DNA of 34,143 nt from an uncultured Clostridia bacterium (GTDB taxonomy: Bacteria; Bacillota; Clostridia; TANB77; CAG-508). The position numbers and the translations under genes were made by a program. Of this stretch, positions 7,447 to 15,427 are shown one piece after another (position 1 is the stretch's first letter; each line of letters starts with the position of its first letter). Under the pieces are notes generated by a model. That model made no database searches. It had not been told where the DNA came from and was given only the letters and a program-made list of their open reading frames with translations. The DNA lies in contig CAKPDY010000018.1 in NCBI GenBank assembly GCA_934149165.1, forward strand, positions 1-34,143, given 5' to 3'.

Positions 7447-8130
7447 TTGGAGGTAAGATGGGCAGAGAGAGATTATAAAAAAGCAGTTGAATGTTTTACA
7501 AAATCAGCTGAAAAAGGATTTGCAATGGCACTAAATCAACTTGGAAAGTGTTATTATAATGGTTTAGGTATTGATAGAAACGAACAAAAAGCTATAGAGT
7601 GTTTTATAAAAGCAACAGAACAAGAAAATTTGGACGCTTATGAAAACTTAGGAAAACATTATTATTATTTAGCTATTAATAATAAAGATATAGAAAAACA
7701 AGAACATTATTATAAAAAATCTTTGGAATATTTTAAATATGTAAAACGACCTTCAGAAGAAGGCATAGAGATTATAATTAAATGTTACAAGAATATAATA
7801 AATAATTTTGAGAAAGAATCAAATAGTATAGAGATATTATTAATAAATGCATTTAACTTTGATTCTCCTGAAATATTGTTGAATATTGGAAAGTATTTTG
7901 AATACGGATACAAAGTAACAAAAGATTTAAAAAGAGCTTTTGAGTTTTATAAAAAAGCGACAGAGCAGAGCAAAAACCCCAATGAGGCAGATTATACAAT
8001 GTTGTATTTTTGTACGAAGTATAAAAATGAAATAGAAAACAGTGATGAGATTTTACAAAAATATGTAAATAATATATTTGAAAAAAGAAAATCTGACATT
8101 ATTTTAAAATTGCCAGAAGAAAGTTTTTAA
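7447..8130 (+). CDS. Sel1/TPR-like repeat protein with damaged or displaced 5' end
   Basis: The open frame starts in the middle of a Sel1 repeat (RDYKKAVECFTKSAEKG). The next repeat (ALNQLGKCYYNGLGI, then QKAIECFIKATEQ) is complete, and further degenerate helical repeats follow. The only ATG behind the strong GGAGG (7450-7454) is at 7458 and is in the wrong frame, stopping after six codons. The in-frame TTG at 7447 overlaps that site. An in-frame ATG at 7522 has AAAGGA at 6-nt spacing and may be the working start. The C-terminus resembles the next gene (NEYANNIENSQ versus TKYKNEIENSD), so these are tandem paralogues. Sel1 repeats are alpha-solenoids used for protein-protein contact. Confidence 0.6.
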   Translation: MEVRWAERDYKKAVECFTKSAEKGFAMALNQLGKCYYNGLGIDRNEQKAIECFIKATEQENLDAYENLGKHYYYLAINNKDIEKQEHYYKKSLEYFKYVKRPSEEGIEIIIKCYKNIINNFEKESNSIEILLINAFNFDSPEILLNIGKYFEYGYKVTKDLKRAFEFYKKATEQSKNPNEADYTMLYFCTKYKNEIENSDEILQKYVNNIFEKRKSDIILKLPEESF

Positions 8131-8166
8131 GAAGTTGAAAAATAAATTTATATAGGAGGTAACAAA

Positions 8167-9084
8167 ATGCAAGAAATAGAATTAAATGAATTAATAAAAA
8201 ATGCACAAAGTGGTGACAGTGAAGCACAATATAAATTGGGAGAATGTTATTATTATGGAAATGGAGTAGAGCAAGATTATCAAAAAGCAGTGGAATGGTA
8301 TGAAAAATCAGCCAAACAAGGATATGCAAAGGCTCAAAATAATTTAGGCTTTTGCTATGGTAAAGGTTATGGCGTAGAAAAAAATTTAGAAAAAGAAGTT
8401 GAATGGTATATGAAATCAGCTGAACAAGGTAATAGCATAGCACAGCGTAATTTGGGAAAATGTTATTATTATGGTAGTGGAATAGAAAAAGATATTGAAA
8501 AAGCAAGAATGTTATGGGGAAAATCTTCAGAACAAGGTTATTTACCAGCAAATAGTGATTTAGGTGTTTATTATTTGGATTTAGGAATACAATATATTGA
8601 GGAAAGTAATACCGTAGAACAATTTAATGATAATTATGAAAAAGCAATGGAATGTTTTTTGAAAAATAAAAAACCATCAGATTATTATGCAGAAAAAATA
8701 TTAAAATGTTTAGAAAAATTGAATGAAATATATAAAAATGAAAATAAAAGTATAGAAGAATTATACGAAAAATTAATTGAATTTAGTAGTTACAAAATAT
8801 TAATAAAATTAGAAGAAGATTATGAGAACGGAAACAATGTAAAACAAGATTTAAACAAATCACTAAAGTGTTATTTAAAGACAGCAGAGATAGATCCTTC
8901 TGAACAAATATATTATAAAGTTATTGATTTTTGTAACGAATATGCAAATAATATTGAAAATAGTCAAAAAATTGTAGAAGAATATTCTGATAAAATAGCG
9001 AATATAAAAAACAAAGAGAATATGCCAATACAAAAGAAATTAGAAAGTAGAATTGACGAAATATTTGGTAATTCAAATGATTAG
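8167..9084 (+). CDS. Sel1-repeat protein
   Basis: 305 aa behind a strong AGGAGG. Three canonical 36-residue Sel1 repeats occupy about residues 18-125, each with the A.YKLGECYYYGNGV, then KAVEWYEKSA, then QG pattern. More divergent helical repeats follow, and the tail is acidic. There is no signal peptide or membrane segment. Sel1 solenoids act as scaffolds or as adaptors in signalling and secretion. It lies 36 nt after its paralogue and 30 nt before the ABC exporter gene, on the same strand with no terminator seen, so they are probably one operon. A shared role with the exporter or with the LRR-transglutaminase protein is inference. Confidence 0.88.
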   Translation: MQEIELNELIKNAQSGDSEAQYKLGECYYYGNGVEQDYQKAVEWYEKSAKQGYAKAQNNLGFCYGKGYGVEKNLEKEVEWYMKSAEQGNSIAQRNLGKCYYYGSGIEKDIEKARMLWGKSSEQGYLPANSDLGVYYLDLGIQYIEESNTVEQFNDNYEKAMECFLKNKKPSDYYAEKILKCLEKLNEIYKNENKSIEELYEKLIEFSSYKILIKLEEDYENGNNVKQDLNKSLKCYLKTAEIDPSEQIYYKVIDFCNEYANNIENSQKIVEEYSDKIANIKNKENMPIQKKLESRIDEIFGNSND

Positions 9085-9114
9085 ATATACAACGAAAGAA
9101 AGGTAAATATACGA

Positions 9115-10713
9115 ATGAAAGAGTTATTAAAAGTAGTATCAAAGAAATTATTTATATATTCATTTTTTGTGAATCTTCTATATTCAATAGCAGATTATGG
9201 ACAATCATTTGCACTATCAATATTTGGAACAAGTCCACTAACATTAGATAAGCTTACTAAACTAACAATAGCAATGTTAGTAGCAGATGTTTTAATGTTA
9301 GTATTTGGAAAAATTGGCTCATATATAGACAATGTAAATGATGCAAAAGCTAATAATGATATTGAAAAATATTATTTTGACAAATTACAAAATATGACTA
9401 TGGAAAAAATACAAAATACACATACAGGCTTTATACATAACTTAATATCTGAAACTGCAAATTTATTTGTAGATGTTACTTATTATTTTGAAATTAGTAT
9501 TGTTCCTCTAATTATAGGTGTTACATCAATATTATTTATGGTATGTAAACAATCAGTATTAACAGGAATAGTTTGTATTTTAATAAGTGCTTTGGCAGTT
9601 TTTCTAAAATATAAAATGATGAAAAATAAGCAAAAATATGATAAGGAAGTGCGTAGTAAAAGGTCAAAGTATAATGCAACTTTAATTGATTTCATACAAA
9701 ATATAGTAGCAGTAAGAAAATTGAATATAGGTAGATTTTGTTATAGAAAAATAGATGAAAATTCAGAAGAATATTTAAAAGCAACAAAAACGAATGAAGT
9801 TAAAAGATCAAATATGAATGCTGTATTTACAATTTTAATGGATTTATTGTATATCATAGTTCTATTAAGCACAATTGCATTAGTAAAAAACGGAGTTGAT
9901 GGACTACCATATTTGTTATTCTATATAACTGCTTTAGGGAAAATATATTCAAACTTAAATTGTTTAGTTAAGTTTATAGATACCTGTGTAAGATTTAAGA
10001 CTTCAAAAGAGCAATTAGATGAATATTTTAAAGATTGCAAAGAAACAAAATTAATAAAAGATTTTAAAAAATTAAAATTATCAGAAGTTGTATTCTCATA
10101 TACAAAGGATTCAACTAAAATAGTAATACCAGAATTTACACTAGAAAAAGGCGATAAAATAAGTATTATGGGACAATCTGGTCAAGGTAAAACAACAGCA
10201 ATGAATATATTAGCAGGATTATATCCGCTAGAAGAAGGAAAATTAACTGTTAATGGAAAAGATAAAAAAGATTCAAGACTAGATTTGGTATTTGTATCAC
10301 AAGAGGTTGATTTATTTGATTTAAGTGTTAGAGATAATTTATGTTTAGGGAAAAATATATCAGAGAAAAGAATTGTAGAGTTACTAAAAGAAGCAGGTTT
10401 ATATGAGTGGTACACAGAACTCCCAGAAGGATTAGAAACAATGGTTGGAGAAAGAGGAGTAAAATTATCAGCTGGTCAAAAACAAAGATTGAATTTAATT
10501 AGAGGTATTTTAATCGACAAAGATTTATATTTCTTTGATGAACCAACTTCAAATTTGGATAGCGAATCAGAAGAAAAAATTACTAATATGATTGAAAAAT
10601 ACTTGAAAGACAAAACTTATGTAATTGTTACACATAGACCTAGATTAAAAGATTTGTGCAATAAACATTATGTGTTTGAACATCATATGATGAAGGAAGT
10701 AATAAATGCATAA
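9115..10713 (+). CDS. ABC exporter, fused membrane and ATPase domains
   Basis: 532 aa. The N-terminal half has about six hydrophobic segments (for example around 15-35, 50-65, 125-170, 240-270), as in type IV exporters. The ATPase half has Walker A GQSGQGKTT (353-361), Q-loop FVSQEVDLFD, signature LSAGQ (451-455, A in place of the usual second G), Walker B with D475 and E476 (FFDEPTSNLD) and switch H507. It would work as a dimer, exporting lipid, peptide or drug substrates. There is no C39 peptidase domain, so it does not itself cleave a leader. The substrate is unknown; its operon mates are Sel1 and transglutaminase-fold proteins. Confidence 0.93.
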   Translation: MKELLKVVSKKLFIYSFFVNLLYSIADYGQSFALSIFGTSPLTLDKLTKLTIAMLVADVLMLVFGKIGSYIDNVNDAKANNDIEKYYFDKLQNMTMEKIQNTHTGFIHNLISETANLFVDVTYYFEISIVPLIIGVTSILFMVCKQSVLTGIVCILISALAVFLKYKMMKNKQKYDKEVRSKRSKYNATLIDFIQNIVAVRKLNIGRFCYRKIDENSEEYLKATKTNEVKRSNMNAVFTILMDLLYIIVLLSTIALVKNGVDGLPYLLFYITALGKIYSNLNCLVKFIDTCVRFKTSKEQLDEYFKDCKETKLIKDFKKLKLSEVVFSYTKDSTKIVIPEFTLEKGDKISIMGQSGQGKTTAMNILAGLYPLEEGKLTVNGKDKKDSRLDLVFVSQEVDLFDLSVRDNLCLGKNISEKRIVELLKEAGLYEWYTELPEGLETMVGERGVKLSAGQKQRLNLIRGILIDKDLYFFDEPTSNLDSESEEKITNMIEKYLKDKTYVIVTHRPRLKDLCNKHYVFEHHMMKEVINA

Positions 10714-10807
10714 TCGAATGTTAAAAAAATGTGGTTCAAATGAACAACTAAAAAAATATATAGAAACAGATAATATAGCTCTTGCAAAACCACAAAACTT
10801 ATGTTAA
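10706..10807 (+). CDS. Possible 33-aa peptide overlapping the exporter stop
   Basis: ATG 10706 lies eight bases behind GAAGGA and overlaps the exporter stop codon in another frame. The peptide has two cysteines (C9 and the last residue) and a charged centre (NEQLKKYIETDN). It could be a gene fragment, as the next 300 bp are full of them, or a translationally coupled small peptide. Neither can be settled from sequence. Confidence 0.35.
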   Translation: MHNRMLKKCGSNEQLKKYIETDNIALAKPQNLC

Positions 10808-10814
10808 ATTAAAC

Positions 10815-10940
10815 TCAATAAATCGAATTACAAAAGCGACCAGAAACATCATCACACGTTTTTCGCATACCTGTTTCGCAATCGCACCAATAATAAAAAG
10901 GAGTAGTCAATATGAAAAAAATAGCAATTATAAATGACAT
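10815..10940 (-). other. Cys-rich 41-codon reading frame within decayed DNA
   Basis: On the minus strand a 41-residue frame has a hydrophobic start (MSFIIAIFFILTT), then PFYYWCDCETGMRKTC and CNSIY, with four cysteines. The cysteine-rich part coincides with a short patch of raised G+C (about 10830-10890). No ribosome binding site is visible before the ATG, and the hydrophobic half is antisense to a phosphoesterase fragment. Only the C-terminal part is likely to be a genuine gene remnant. Confidence 0.25.
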
Positions 10941-10983
10941 ACATAGTAATGGTATAATACAAAAAAATGAGGTGATAAATTAA
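10912..10983 (+). pseudogene. Metallophosphoesterase N-terminal fragment
   Basis: An AAAAGGAG site precedes an ATG reading MKKIAIINDIHSNG, the classic start of calcineurin-like phosphoesterases (the D and H of DxH bind metal). After 23 codons it meets a stop with no recognisable continuation, so it is a truncated remnant. The 300-nt gap 10808-11138 therefore contains fragments rather than a working gene. Confidence 0.55.
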
Positions 10984-11087
10984 TTCATAAAGTTGCAAGT
11001 GAGCTAAGAGCAACAATAGAAAATTTTTTTGCAGAAAAAGTAGTTTGGGTTGAAGATGAAGAACAAATACTTATTCCAGAGTTATAA
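10971..11087 (+). pseudogene. Unidentified C-terminal gene fragment
   Basis: A 38-codon frame without a good start reads GDKLIHKVASELRATIE, then EKVVWVEDEEQILIPEL, and stops. The composition looks protein-coding, but no family is recognised. It overlaps the phosphoesterase fragment in another frame, consistent with a deletion joining two unrelated gene pieces. Confidence 0.35.
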
Positions 11088-11138
11088 AGAAAATATATGG
11101 AAAAAATATATTAGATATAAAAAAGGAGCAATAAAATT

Positions 11139-11864
11139 ATGTTTAAAGAAAAGAAAATAATTATTTTTGATATGGATGGAACACTAATTGATTCTGTTGG
11201 AATATGGAACAAGGTAGATATGGAACTAATAAAAGAATTAGGTTGTAAAGAGCAACTGAAAGAAGTAGAAATTCAACAACAAAGAGATAACAAATTAAGA
11301 GAGTTTAGTAAATCAGAAAATCCATATATAGCATATTGTAAGTTTTTAAGTATAAAATATGGTAGTAACTTAAGTGGAGAAGAAACATTTAAAAAAAGAT
11401 ATAACATTGCTCAAAATTATTTAAAGAATGAAATATATTACAAAGAAGATGCTCCAGAGTTTTTAAAATTGTTGAAAGAGAAAAATTACACATTAATAAT
11501 TGCTAGTACTACAAGAAGAAAAAATATGGATATCTACTGTAACGAAAATGTAAACATAATGAATAAGGCTAATATTAAAAAATTTTTCTCTATAGTATAT
11601 ACAAGAGAAGATGCAAAAGAAATAAAGCCTAATCCAGAAATATATTTAAGGGTATTAGAAGAGTTTAAAGCTAGCAAAGAGCAATGCTTAATTTTTGAAG
11701 ATTCACTAATAGGAATTGATGCAGCCAATAATGCAGGTATAGAAGTTGTTGCTATGTATGATAAATATTCAGATTTGGAACGTGATGAAATTAATAAAAA
11801 AGCAACATATAGTTTTAATAATTACAGAGAAGTAATACAAATATTATTAAAGGAGAGTTTATAA
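11139..11864 (+). CDS. HAD-superfamily phosphatase, beta-phosphoglucomutase-like
   Basis: 241 aa, start behind AAAAGGAG. All four HAD motifs are present: I, FDMDGTLID with nucleophile D11 and acid/base D13; II, LIIAST near 118; III, the lysine in EIKPNPEIY; IV, LIFEDSLIGIDAA. The helical cap inserted after motif I (about 20-95) is the C1 type found in phosphoglycolate phosphatase and beta-phosphoglucomutase relatives. It would dephosphorylate a small sugar or nucleotide phosphate in the cytoplasm. It is coupled to the Nudix gene that starts two bases after its stop codon. The exact substrate is not predictable. Confidence 0.9.
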   Translation: MFKEKKIIIFDMDGTLIDSVGIWNKVDMELIKELGCKEQLKEVEIQQQRDNKLREFSKSENPYIAYCKFLSIKYGSNLSGEETFKKRYNIAQNYLKNEIYYKEDAPEFLKLLKEKNYTLIIASTTRRKNMDIYCNENVNIMNKANIKKFFSIVYTREDAKEIKPNPEIYLRVLEEFKASKEQCLIFEDSLIGIDAANNAGIEVVAMYDKYSDLERDEINKKATYSFNNYREVIQILLKESL

Positions 11865-11866
11865 GA

Positions 11867-12268
11867 ATGAAAGAAATTGATAAAATTGCCTTTATATATA
11901 TAAAAGATAGCAAAATTTTAAGTACATTATCTAAAGGAAAAGACACGTATTATATTCCTGGTGGGAAAAGAGAAGAAAATGAAACAGATGAAGAAACTTT
12001 AATTAGAGAATGTAAAGAAGAATTGACTATTAACATTAAAAAAAATACTATAAAGTATTATGGAACATTTGAAGCACAAGCTCACGGAAAAATGGAAGGT
12101 ATTATAGTAAAAATGACATGTTATATGGCGGAATTTGAAGGTGAACTAAAACCAGATTCAGAAATACAAGAAATGATTTGGTTAGATTATAGTACCTTAA
12201 ATGTAAAAATATCACCTGTAGATCAGTTGATATTTAAAGATTTATTTGAAAAGGGATTAATAAAATAA
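11867..12268 (+). CDS. Nudix hydrolase
   Basis: 133 aa, ATG two bases after the HAD stop; its AAAGGAG lies inside the HAD gene, so translation is coupled. The Nudix box is near complete: G33, five residues, E39, seven residues, R47-E48, E51-E52, with T54 where the usual glycine stands. It hydrolyses a nucleoside diphosphate linked to another moiety, with Mg2+ or Mn2+ bound by the box glutamates. Pairing with a HAD phosphatase suggests sequential breakdown of a nucleotide or sugar-nucleotide, which is inference. Length is normal for a minimal Nudix protein. Confidence 0.9.
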   Translation: MKEIDKIAFIYIKDSKILSTLSKGKDTYYIPGGKREENETDEETLIRECKEELTINIKKNTIKYYGTFEAQAHGKMEGIIVKMTCYMAEFEGELKPDSEIQEMIWLDYSTLNVKISPVDQLIFKDLFEKGLIK

Positions 12269-12296
12269 GAAAAGTCATGTAATACAAATATTATAA

Positions 12297-12548
12297 ATTA
12301 TCTTTATACAAGACGAAAGAGCTATTATTGGAAGAGTAGCAGTTTTAAAGGAATATAGAAAAAAAGGATATGGAAAAATGTTGTGCAGTAAATTATTAGA
12401 AATTGCAAAAGAGAAAAATGTAAAATATGTTATGTTACATGCACAATGTTATGCAATAGGTTTCTACAATAAATTAGGATTTGTAGAATATGGAGAAAGA
12501 TTTGATGAAGCAGGAATAGAACATATAGAAATGAGAAAAGAATTGTAG
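12297..12548 (+). pseudogene. 5'-truncated GNAT acetyltransferase (ElaA-like)
   Basis: An 83-codon open stretch begins after a stop codon, with no ATG/GTG/TTG and no ribosome binding site at its head. It contains the GNAT acetyl-CoA loop (VLKEYRKKGYGKML) and the ElaA-type C-terminus (LHAQCYAIGFYNKLGFVEYG, then GIEHIEM). ElaA proteins are about 150 aa, so the first half is missing. Only 28 nt separate it from the Nudix stop, so a deletion between the genes removed its start. Confidence 0.75.
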
Positions 12549-12577
12549 AATTTAATGCTACAAAAAAAATAGAAAAT

Positions 12578-12608
12578 AAGGAAGAAATCGAAATTTCTTC
12601 CTTTTTTT
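12578..12608. terminator. Bidirectional terminator between the Nudix/GNAT region and argS
   Basis: AAGGAAGAAAT (12578-12588) and its perfect complement (12593-12603) enclose CGAA. T residues follow on the plus strand and an A-rich stretch precedes on the other, so it can stop both converging units. Confidence 0.85.
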
Positions 12609-14269
12609 TAAATTTGCTCTAAAACTTCTATACCAAGGATTTCAAAACTATTCTTAATTACTTTACTAATTGCTTTAACCAAATATAATCTAGCATTTGT
12701 TAGTTCTGGGCATTCTTCATCTATGATTTTACAATCATGGTAGTATTTTGAAAATAATTTTGTAAGCGAGTATACATAGGATGCAATTCCATTGACAGTA
12801 AGATTAGATACGGATTTTTCAATTACATCTTTAAATTCAGAAAGTTTTCTAACTAATTCATATTCTGTTGGATTAGTTAGTAATGAAAAATCTATTTGTT
12901 CTGAAGGTTGTTGTTTATTAAGCATTGACATTATTCTTGCATAGTTATATTGAATATATAAGCTAGAGTCTCCATCAAAGCTCAATACATTTTCCCAATC
13001 AAATACAACATTTCTTTCACTTGATGTTTTTAATATTGCATATTTAACAGAACCATAAGCAATCTTTTTGGCTTTTTCGGTATCGATTTTTCCATATCTA
13101 CTTAGTAGACTATCAGATACTTTTTGAAGTGATTCTTTCATGAAGTCTTCTAAAAGTACAACTTTACCTTGTCGAGTTGACATTTTTCCATCTGATAATA
13201 ATACAAAAGCATAATGTATTGCTTCGGGTGGAACATAACCTAACATTTTTAATGATGCAGCTATTTGTAAAAAATAGGTTTTTTGGTCTTCTCCTAACAC
13301 AACAATATTTCTATCTGAATTTGTTTTTACTTTATCAATTGTATATGCAATATCTCTTAAAGGATATAAAGAGGTTTTGTCTTGTCTAGTTACGACTAAA
13401 TAAGGGTTTTCTAAAGGAATATTGTAATCATGTTGATCTATTACCAATCTTCCTGTTTCGTCTTCAAATAGATGACCTGTTTTTTTCAAATCTTCCAATA
13501 TAGTTTTAACTCGACCACTTACTATATAATCAGATTCATAATCAAAATGATCATAATAAATCCCTAGTTCATTAAATATAGAAACTTGCCCTTTAAGACA
13601 AATATCAACGATATGTTTGAATTTTTTTGCAGCCTCTGGGTTACCATTTTCTAATTCAAAAAGTAAATTAAAAACTTTTTTCTCAAATTCTGGATTTTCT
13701 TTTAAATTATTATAAATTTGAACATATAAATCAAGTAATTCTTCAAATTTAACATCATCTTTTCCCTCTGTAGCTAAAACAAGCATAGCAATTTGCTTAC
13801 CAATATCATTTACGAAATAATGGATATCGACTTTATAATCTTCAAATTTAAGTAATCTTGTTAGTGCATCACCAATTAATGCATTTCTAGCTCTACCAAT
13901 GTGTGGAGAAGCATTAGGGTTTATACTTGTATGTTCTATAAGAGCAGTTTTACCTTTCCCTGAATGAGAAGAACCATAATCTTCAGAGGTGTTTATTTTA
14001 TTTAATGTTTCTGAAAATAGAAACTCCTTAGATAGAAAGATGTTGAAATAACCATTGATTGCAATTGTATGGTCAACTGCAGGTAATGAAAAATTGTCAA
14101 CAAGTTTCTGTGCAATGTCTTTTGGAGACATTTTTAAAACTTTGGCAAATGCAAAACATGGAATTGAAAAATCTCCGAATTCAACATTACTAGGCACTTG
14201 AATTTCAATATCATCTTGATTTACATCAAGAATTTTTGAAACTAAATTTGTAATTTGAGTTTTCATCAT
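12608..14269 (-). CDS. argS: Arginyl-tRNA synthetase
   Basis: 553 aa from the ATG at 14269, nine bases after AAAGGA; an in-frame ATG at 14278 touches that site and is unlikely. Class I synthetase charging tRNA-Arg. Seen: the Add1 tRNA-binding N-domain (about 1-100), the HIGH-type motif SPHIGRARN (HIGR at 123-126), KMSTRQGKV (KMSTR at 362-366) and a C-terminal helical DALR anticodon domain ending in the typical LEVL. The preceding promoter has TTGATT, a 17-bp spacer and TATTAT with an extended -10, and I see no T-box leader. Its activity and its tRNA supply matter for the CGG-frameshift hypothesis about the glucan genes. Confidence 0.96.
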   Translation of the reverse strand: MMKTQITNLVSKILDVNQDDIEIQVPSNVEFGDFSIPCFAFAKVLKMSPKDIAQKLVDNFSLPAVDHTIAINGYFNIFLSKEFLFSETLNKINTSEDYGSSHSGKGKTALIEHTSINPNASPHIGRARNALIGDALTRLLKFEDYKVDIHYFVNDIGKQIAMLVLATEGKDDVKFEELLDLYVQIYNNLKENPEFEKKVFNLLFELENGNPEAAKKFKHIVDICLKGQVSIFNELGIYYDHFDYESDYIVSGRVKTILEDLKKTGHLFEDETGRLVIDQHDYNIPLENPYLVVTRQDKTSLYPLRDIAYTIDKVKTNSDRNIVVLGEDQKTYFLQIAASLKMLGYVPPEAIHYAFVLLSDGKMSTRQGKVVLLEDFMKESLQKVSDSLLSRYGKIDTEKAKKIAYGSVKYAILKTSSERNVVFDWENVLSFDGDSSLYIQYNYARIMSMLNKQQPSEQIDFSLLTNPTEYELVRKLSEFKDVIEKSVSNLTVNGIASYVYSLTKLFSKYYHDCKIIDEECPELTNARLYLVKAISKVIKNSFEILGIEVLEQI

Positions 14270-14364
14270 AAAATACATTCCTTTCTTAAGTTTATATGTA
14301 ATTAGAAATTTGGTGTAGAGTTATAACTACCTTTTATTTCATAATCTGAATAATTATATAAGAA

Positions 14365-14393
14365 ATAATACCATAAAAATGCGATGAAATCAA
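14365..14393 (-). promoter_or_regulatory. argS promoter
   Basis: On the minus strand: TTGATT (14393-14388), a 17-bp spacer, then TATTAT (14370-14365) preceded by TGG, an extended -10. Confidence 0.75.
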
Positions 14394-14446
14394 GGATATT
14401 GTGACAAATCAGTGGCATATTGGCTATAAAAATTTTGAAAAAAATC

Positions 14447-14476
14447 TTGACAAATACAGGAAAAATATGGTATTAT
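14447..14476 (+). promoter_or_regulatory. Promoter of the infC-rpmI-rplT operon
   Basis: TTGACA (14447-14452), an 18-bp spacer and TATTAT (14471-14476) with the extended TGG element. Transcription would start near 14483 and give a leader of about 160 nt. Confidence 0.8.
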
Positions 14477-14482
14477 ATTTAA

Positions 14483-14640
14483 GTAAAAAAGAAGAAGCAA
14501 TCCACTTCTCACCTTATCACAAAGAAAAAGGTTAATAAATATTGTAATTCTTGTATTATTTAAAAAAATGTATAAGAACTATATTTAGAAGGTGGGTTGG
14601 CTTATAAAGTCAATCTTTTTTAGATTTTAGGAGGTGTTTT
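14483..14640 (+). ncRNA. Structured infC/L20-type autoregulatory leader
   Basis: The leader has CCACTTCTCACCTTAT near 14502-14517 and a distal AGAAGGTGGGTTGG (14587-14600), which can pair through CACCTT and AAGGTG. A terminator-like hairpin (TTGGCTT, then AAGTCAA, then TTTTTT; 14597-14620) precedes the infC ribosome binding site. Leaders of this type let ribosomal protein L20 repress the operon in Firmicutes. Assignment to that family is from layout and position, not from a covariance search. Confidence 0.65.
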
Positions 14641-15159
14641 ATTATAAAACAAGAATTACCAATTAATGAACAAATCAGAGCAAAAGAAGTTCAATTAATC
14701 GATGATGAGGGACAAAAAAGAGGAACAATTTCTTTAAATGAAGCCTTAGATATTGCATTTGAAAAAAAATTAGATTTAGTTCTAGTAGCACCAAATGCTG
14801 AACCACCAGTTTGCAAAATAATGAATTATGGTAAATATAAATTTGAGCAAGCTAAAAAAGAAAAAGAGGCTAGAAAAAAGCAAAAAACTTTTGAAGTTAA
14901 GGAAATACGAATCACACCTAATATTGAACAACATGATTTTGAATTTAAAGCTAAAAATGCTAAAAAGTTTATTGAAGATGGAAACAAAGTTAAAATAACT
15001 GTTAGATTTAGAGGTAGAGAATTGAATTATGTTAAATTAGGAGAAGAAACATTAAATAAATTTATAGAAAGTTTAGCAGATGTTGCAACTCCAGAAAAGA
15101 AGCCGGTATTAGAAGGTAAAAATATGTTTATAATCTTAGCTAAAAAAGCAGACAAATAA
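14641..15159 (+). CDS. infC: Translation initiation factor IF-3 (non-canonical ATT start)
   Basis: 172 aa if begun at ATT 14641, behind AGGAGGTG (14629-14636). The first in-frame ATG (14821) would cut off the whole N-domain, whose sequence (ELPINEQIRAKEVQLIDDEG) is plainly present upstream. ATT starts for infC are known and make IF-3 repress its own synthesis by rejecting poor start codons. Seen: N-domain (1-75), lysine-rich linker around 65-85 and the C-domain with EIRITPNIEQHDFEFK and VRFRGRE. IF-3 binds the 30S subunit and checks start codon pairing. First gene of the operon with L35 and L20. Confidence 0.96.
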   Translation: MIKQELPINEQIRAKEVQLIDDEGQKRGTISLNEALDIAFEKKLDLVLVAPNAEPPVCKIMNYGKYKFEQAKKEKEARKKQKTFEVKEIRITPNIEQHDFEFKAKNAKKFIEDGNKVKITVRFRGRELNYVKLGEETLNKFIESLADVATPEKKPVLEGKNMFIILAKKADK

Positions 15160-15184
15160 TAAATTTAGAGAGGAGAGAATGGCT

Positions 15185-15388
15185 ATGCCAAAACTAAAAA
15201 CAAACAAAGCAGCTAAAAAAAGATATTCTTACACAGCTACAGGAAAGGTTAAAAGAACAAAAGCAAATAGAAGACATCTTTTAGCTAATAAAACAAAAAG
15301 ACAAAAAACAAATGGAAAAATAATGAATGCTTATGCAGATAAAACATGTGAAGCAGGAGTTAAAAGATTATTACCATATGGTAATTAA
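15185..15388 (+). CDS. rpmI: Ribosomal protein L35
   Basis: 67 aa, starting MPKLKTNKAAKKR, the family's canonical N-terminus, nine bases behind GAGGAG. An in-frame ATG at 15179 is too close to that site. The very basic protein shows typical VKRTKANRRHLL and KTKRQK segments and ends LLPYGN. It belongs to the 50S subunit. It follows infC by 25 nt. Confidence 0.96.
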   Translation: MPKLKTNKAAKKRYSYTATGKVKRTKANRRHLLANKTKRQKTNGKIMNAYADKTCEAGVKRLLPYGN

Positions 15389-15427
15389 TAGAAAATAATT
15401 TGAAAAAAAGATAGGAGTGAAATTAAA

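Noticed and set aside
8099..8551. Minus-strand 150-aa hydrophobic frame
   Set aside because: Shadow of the Sel1 gene; its Leu/His/Tyr-rich composition is typical of antisense to lysine/glutamate-rich AT-rich genes.
14279..14446. T-box leader for argS
   Set aside because: Only a promoter and about 90 nt of AT-rich leader are present; no specifier loop or T-box sequence was seen.
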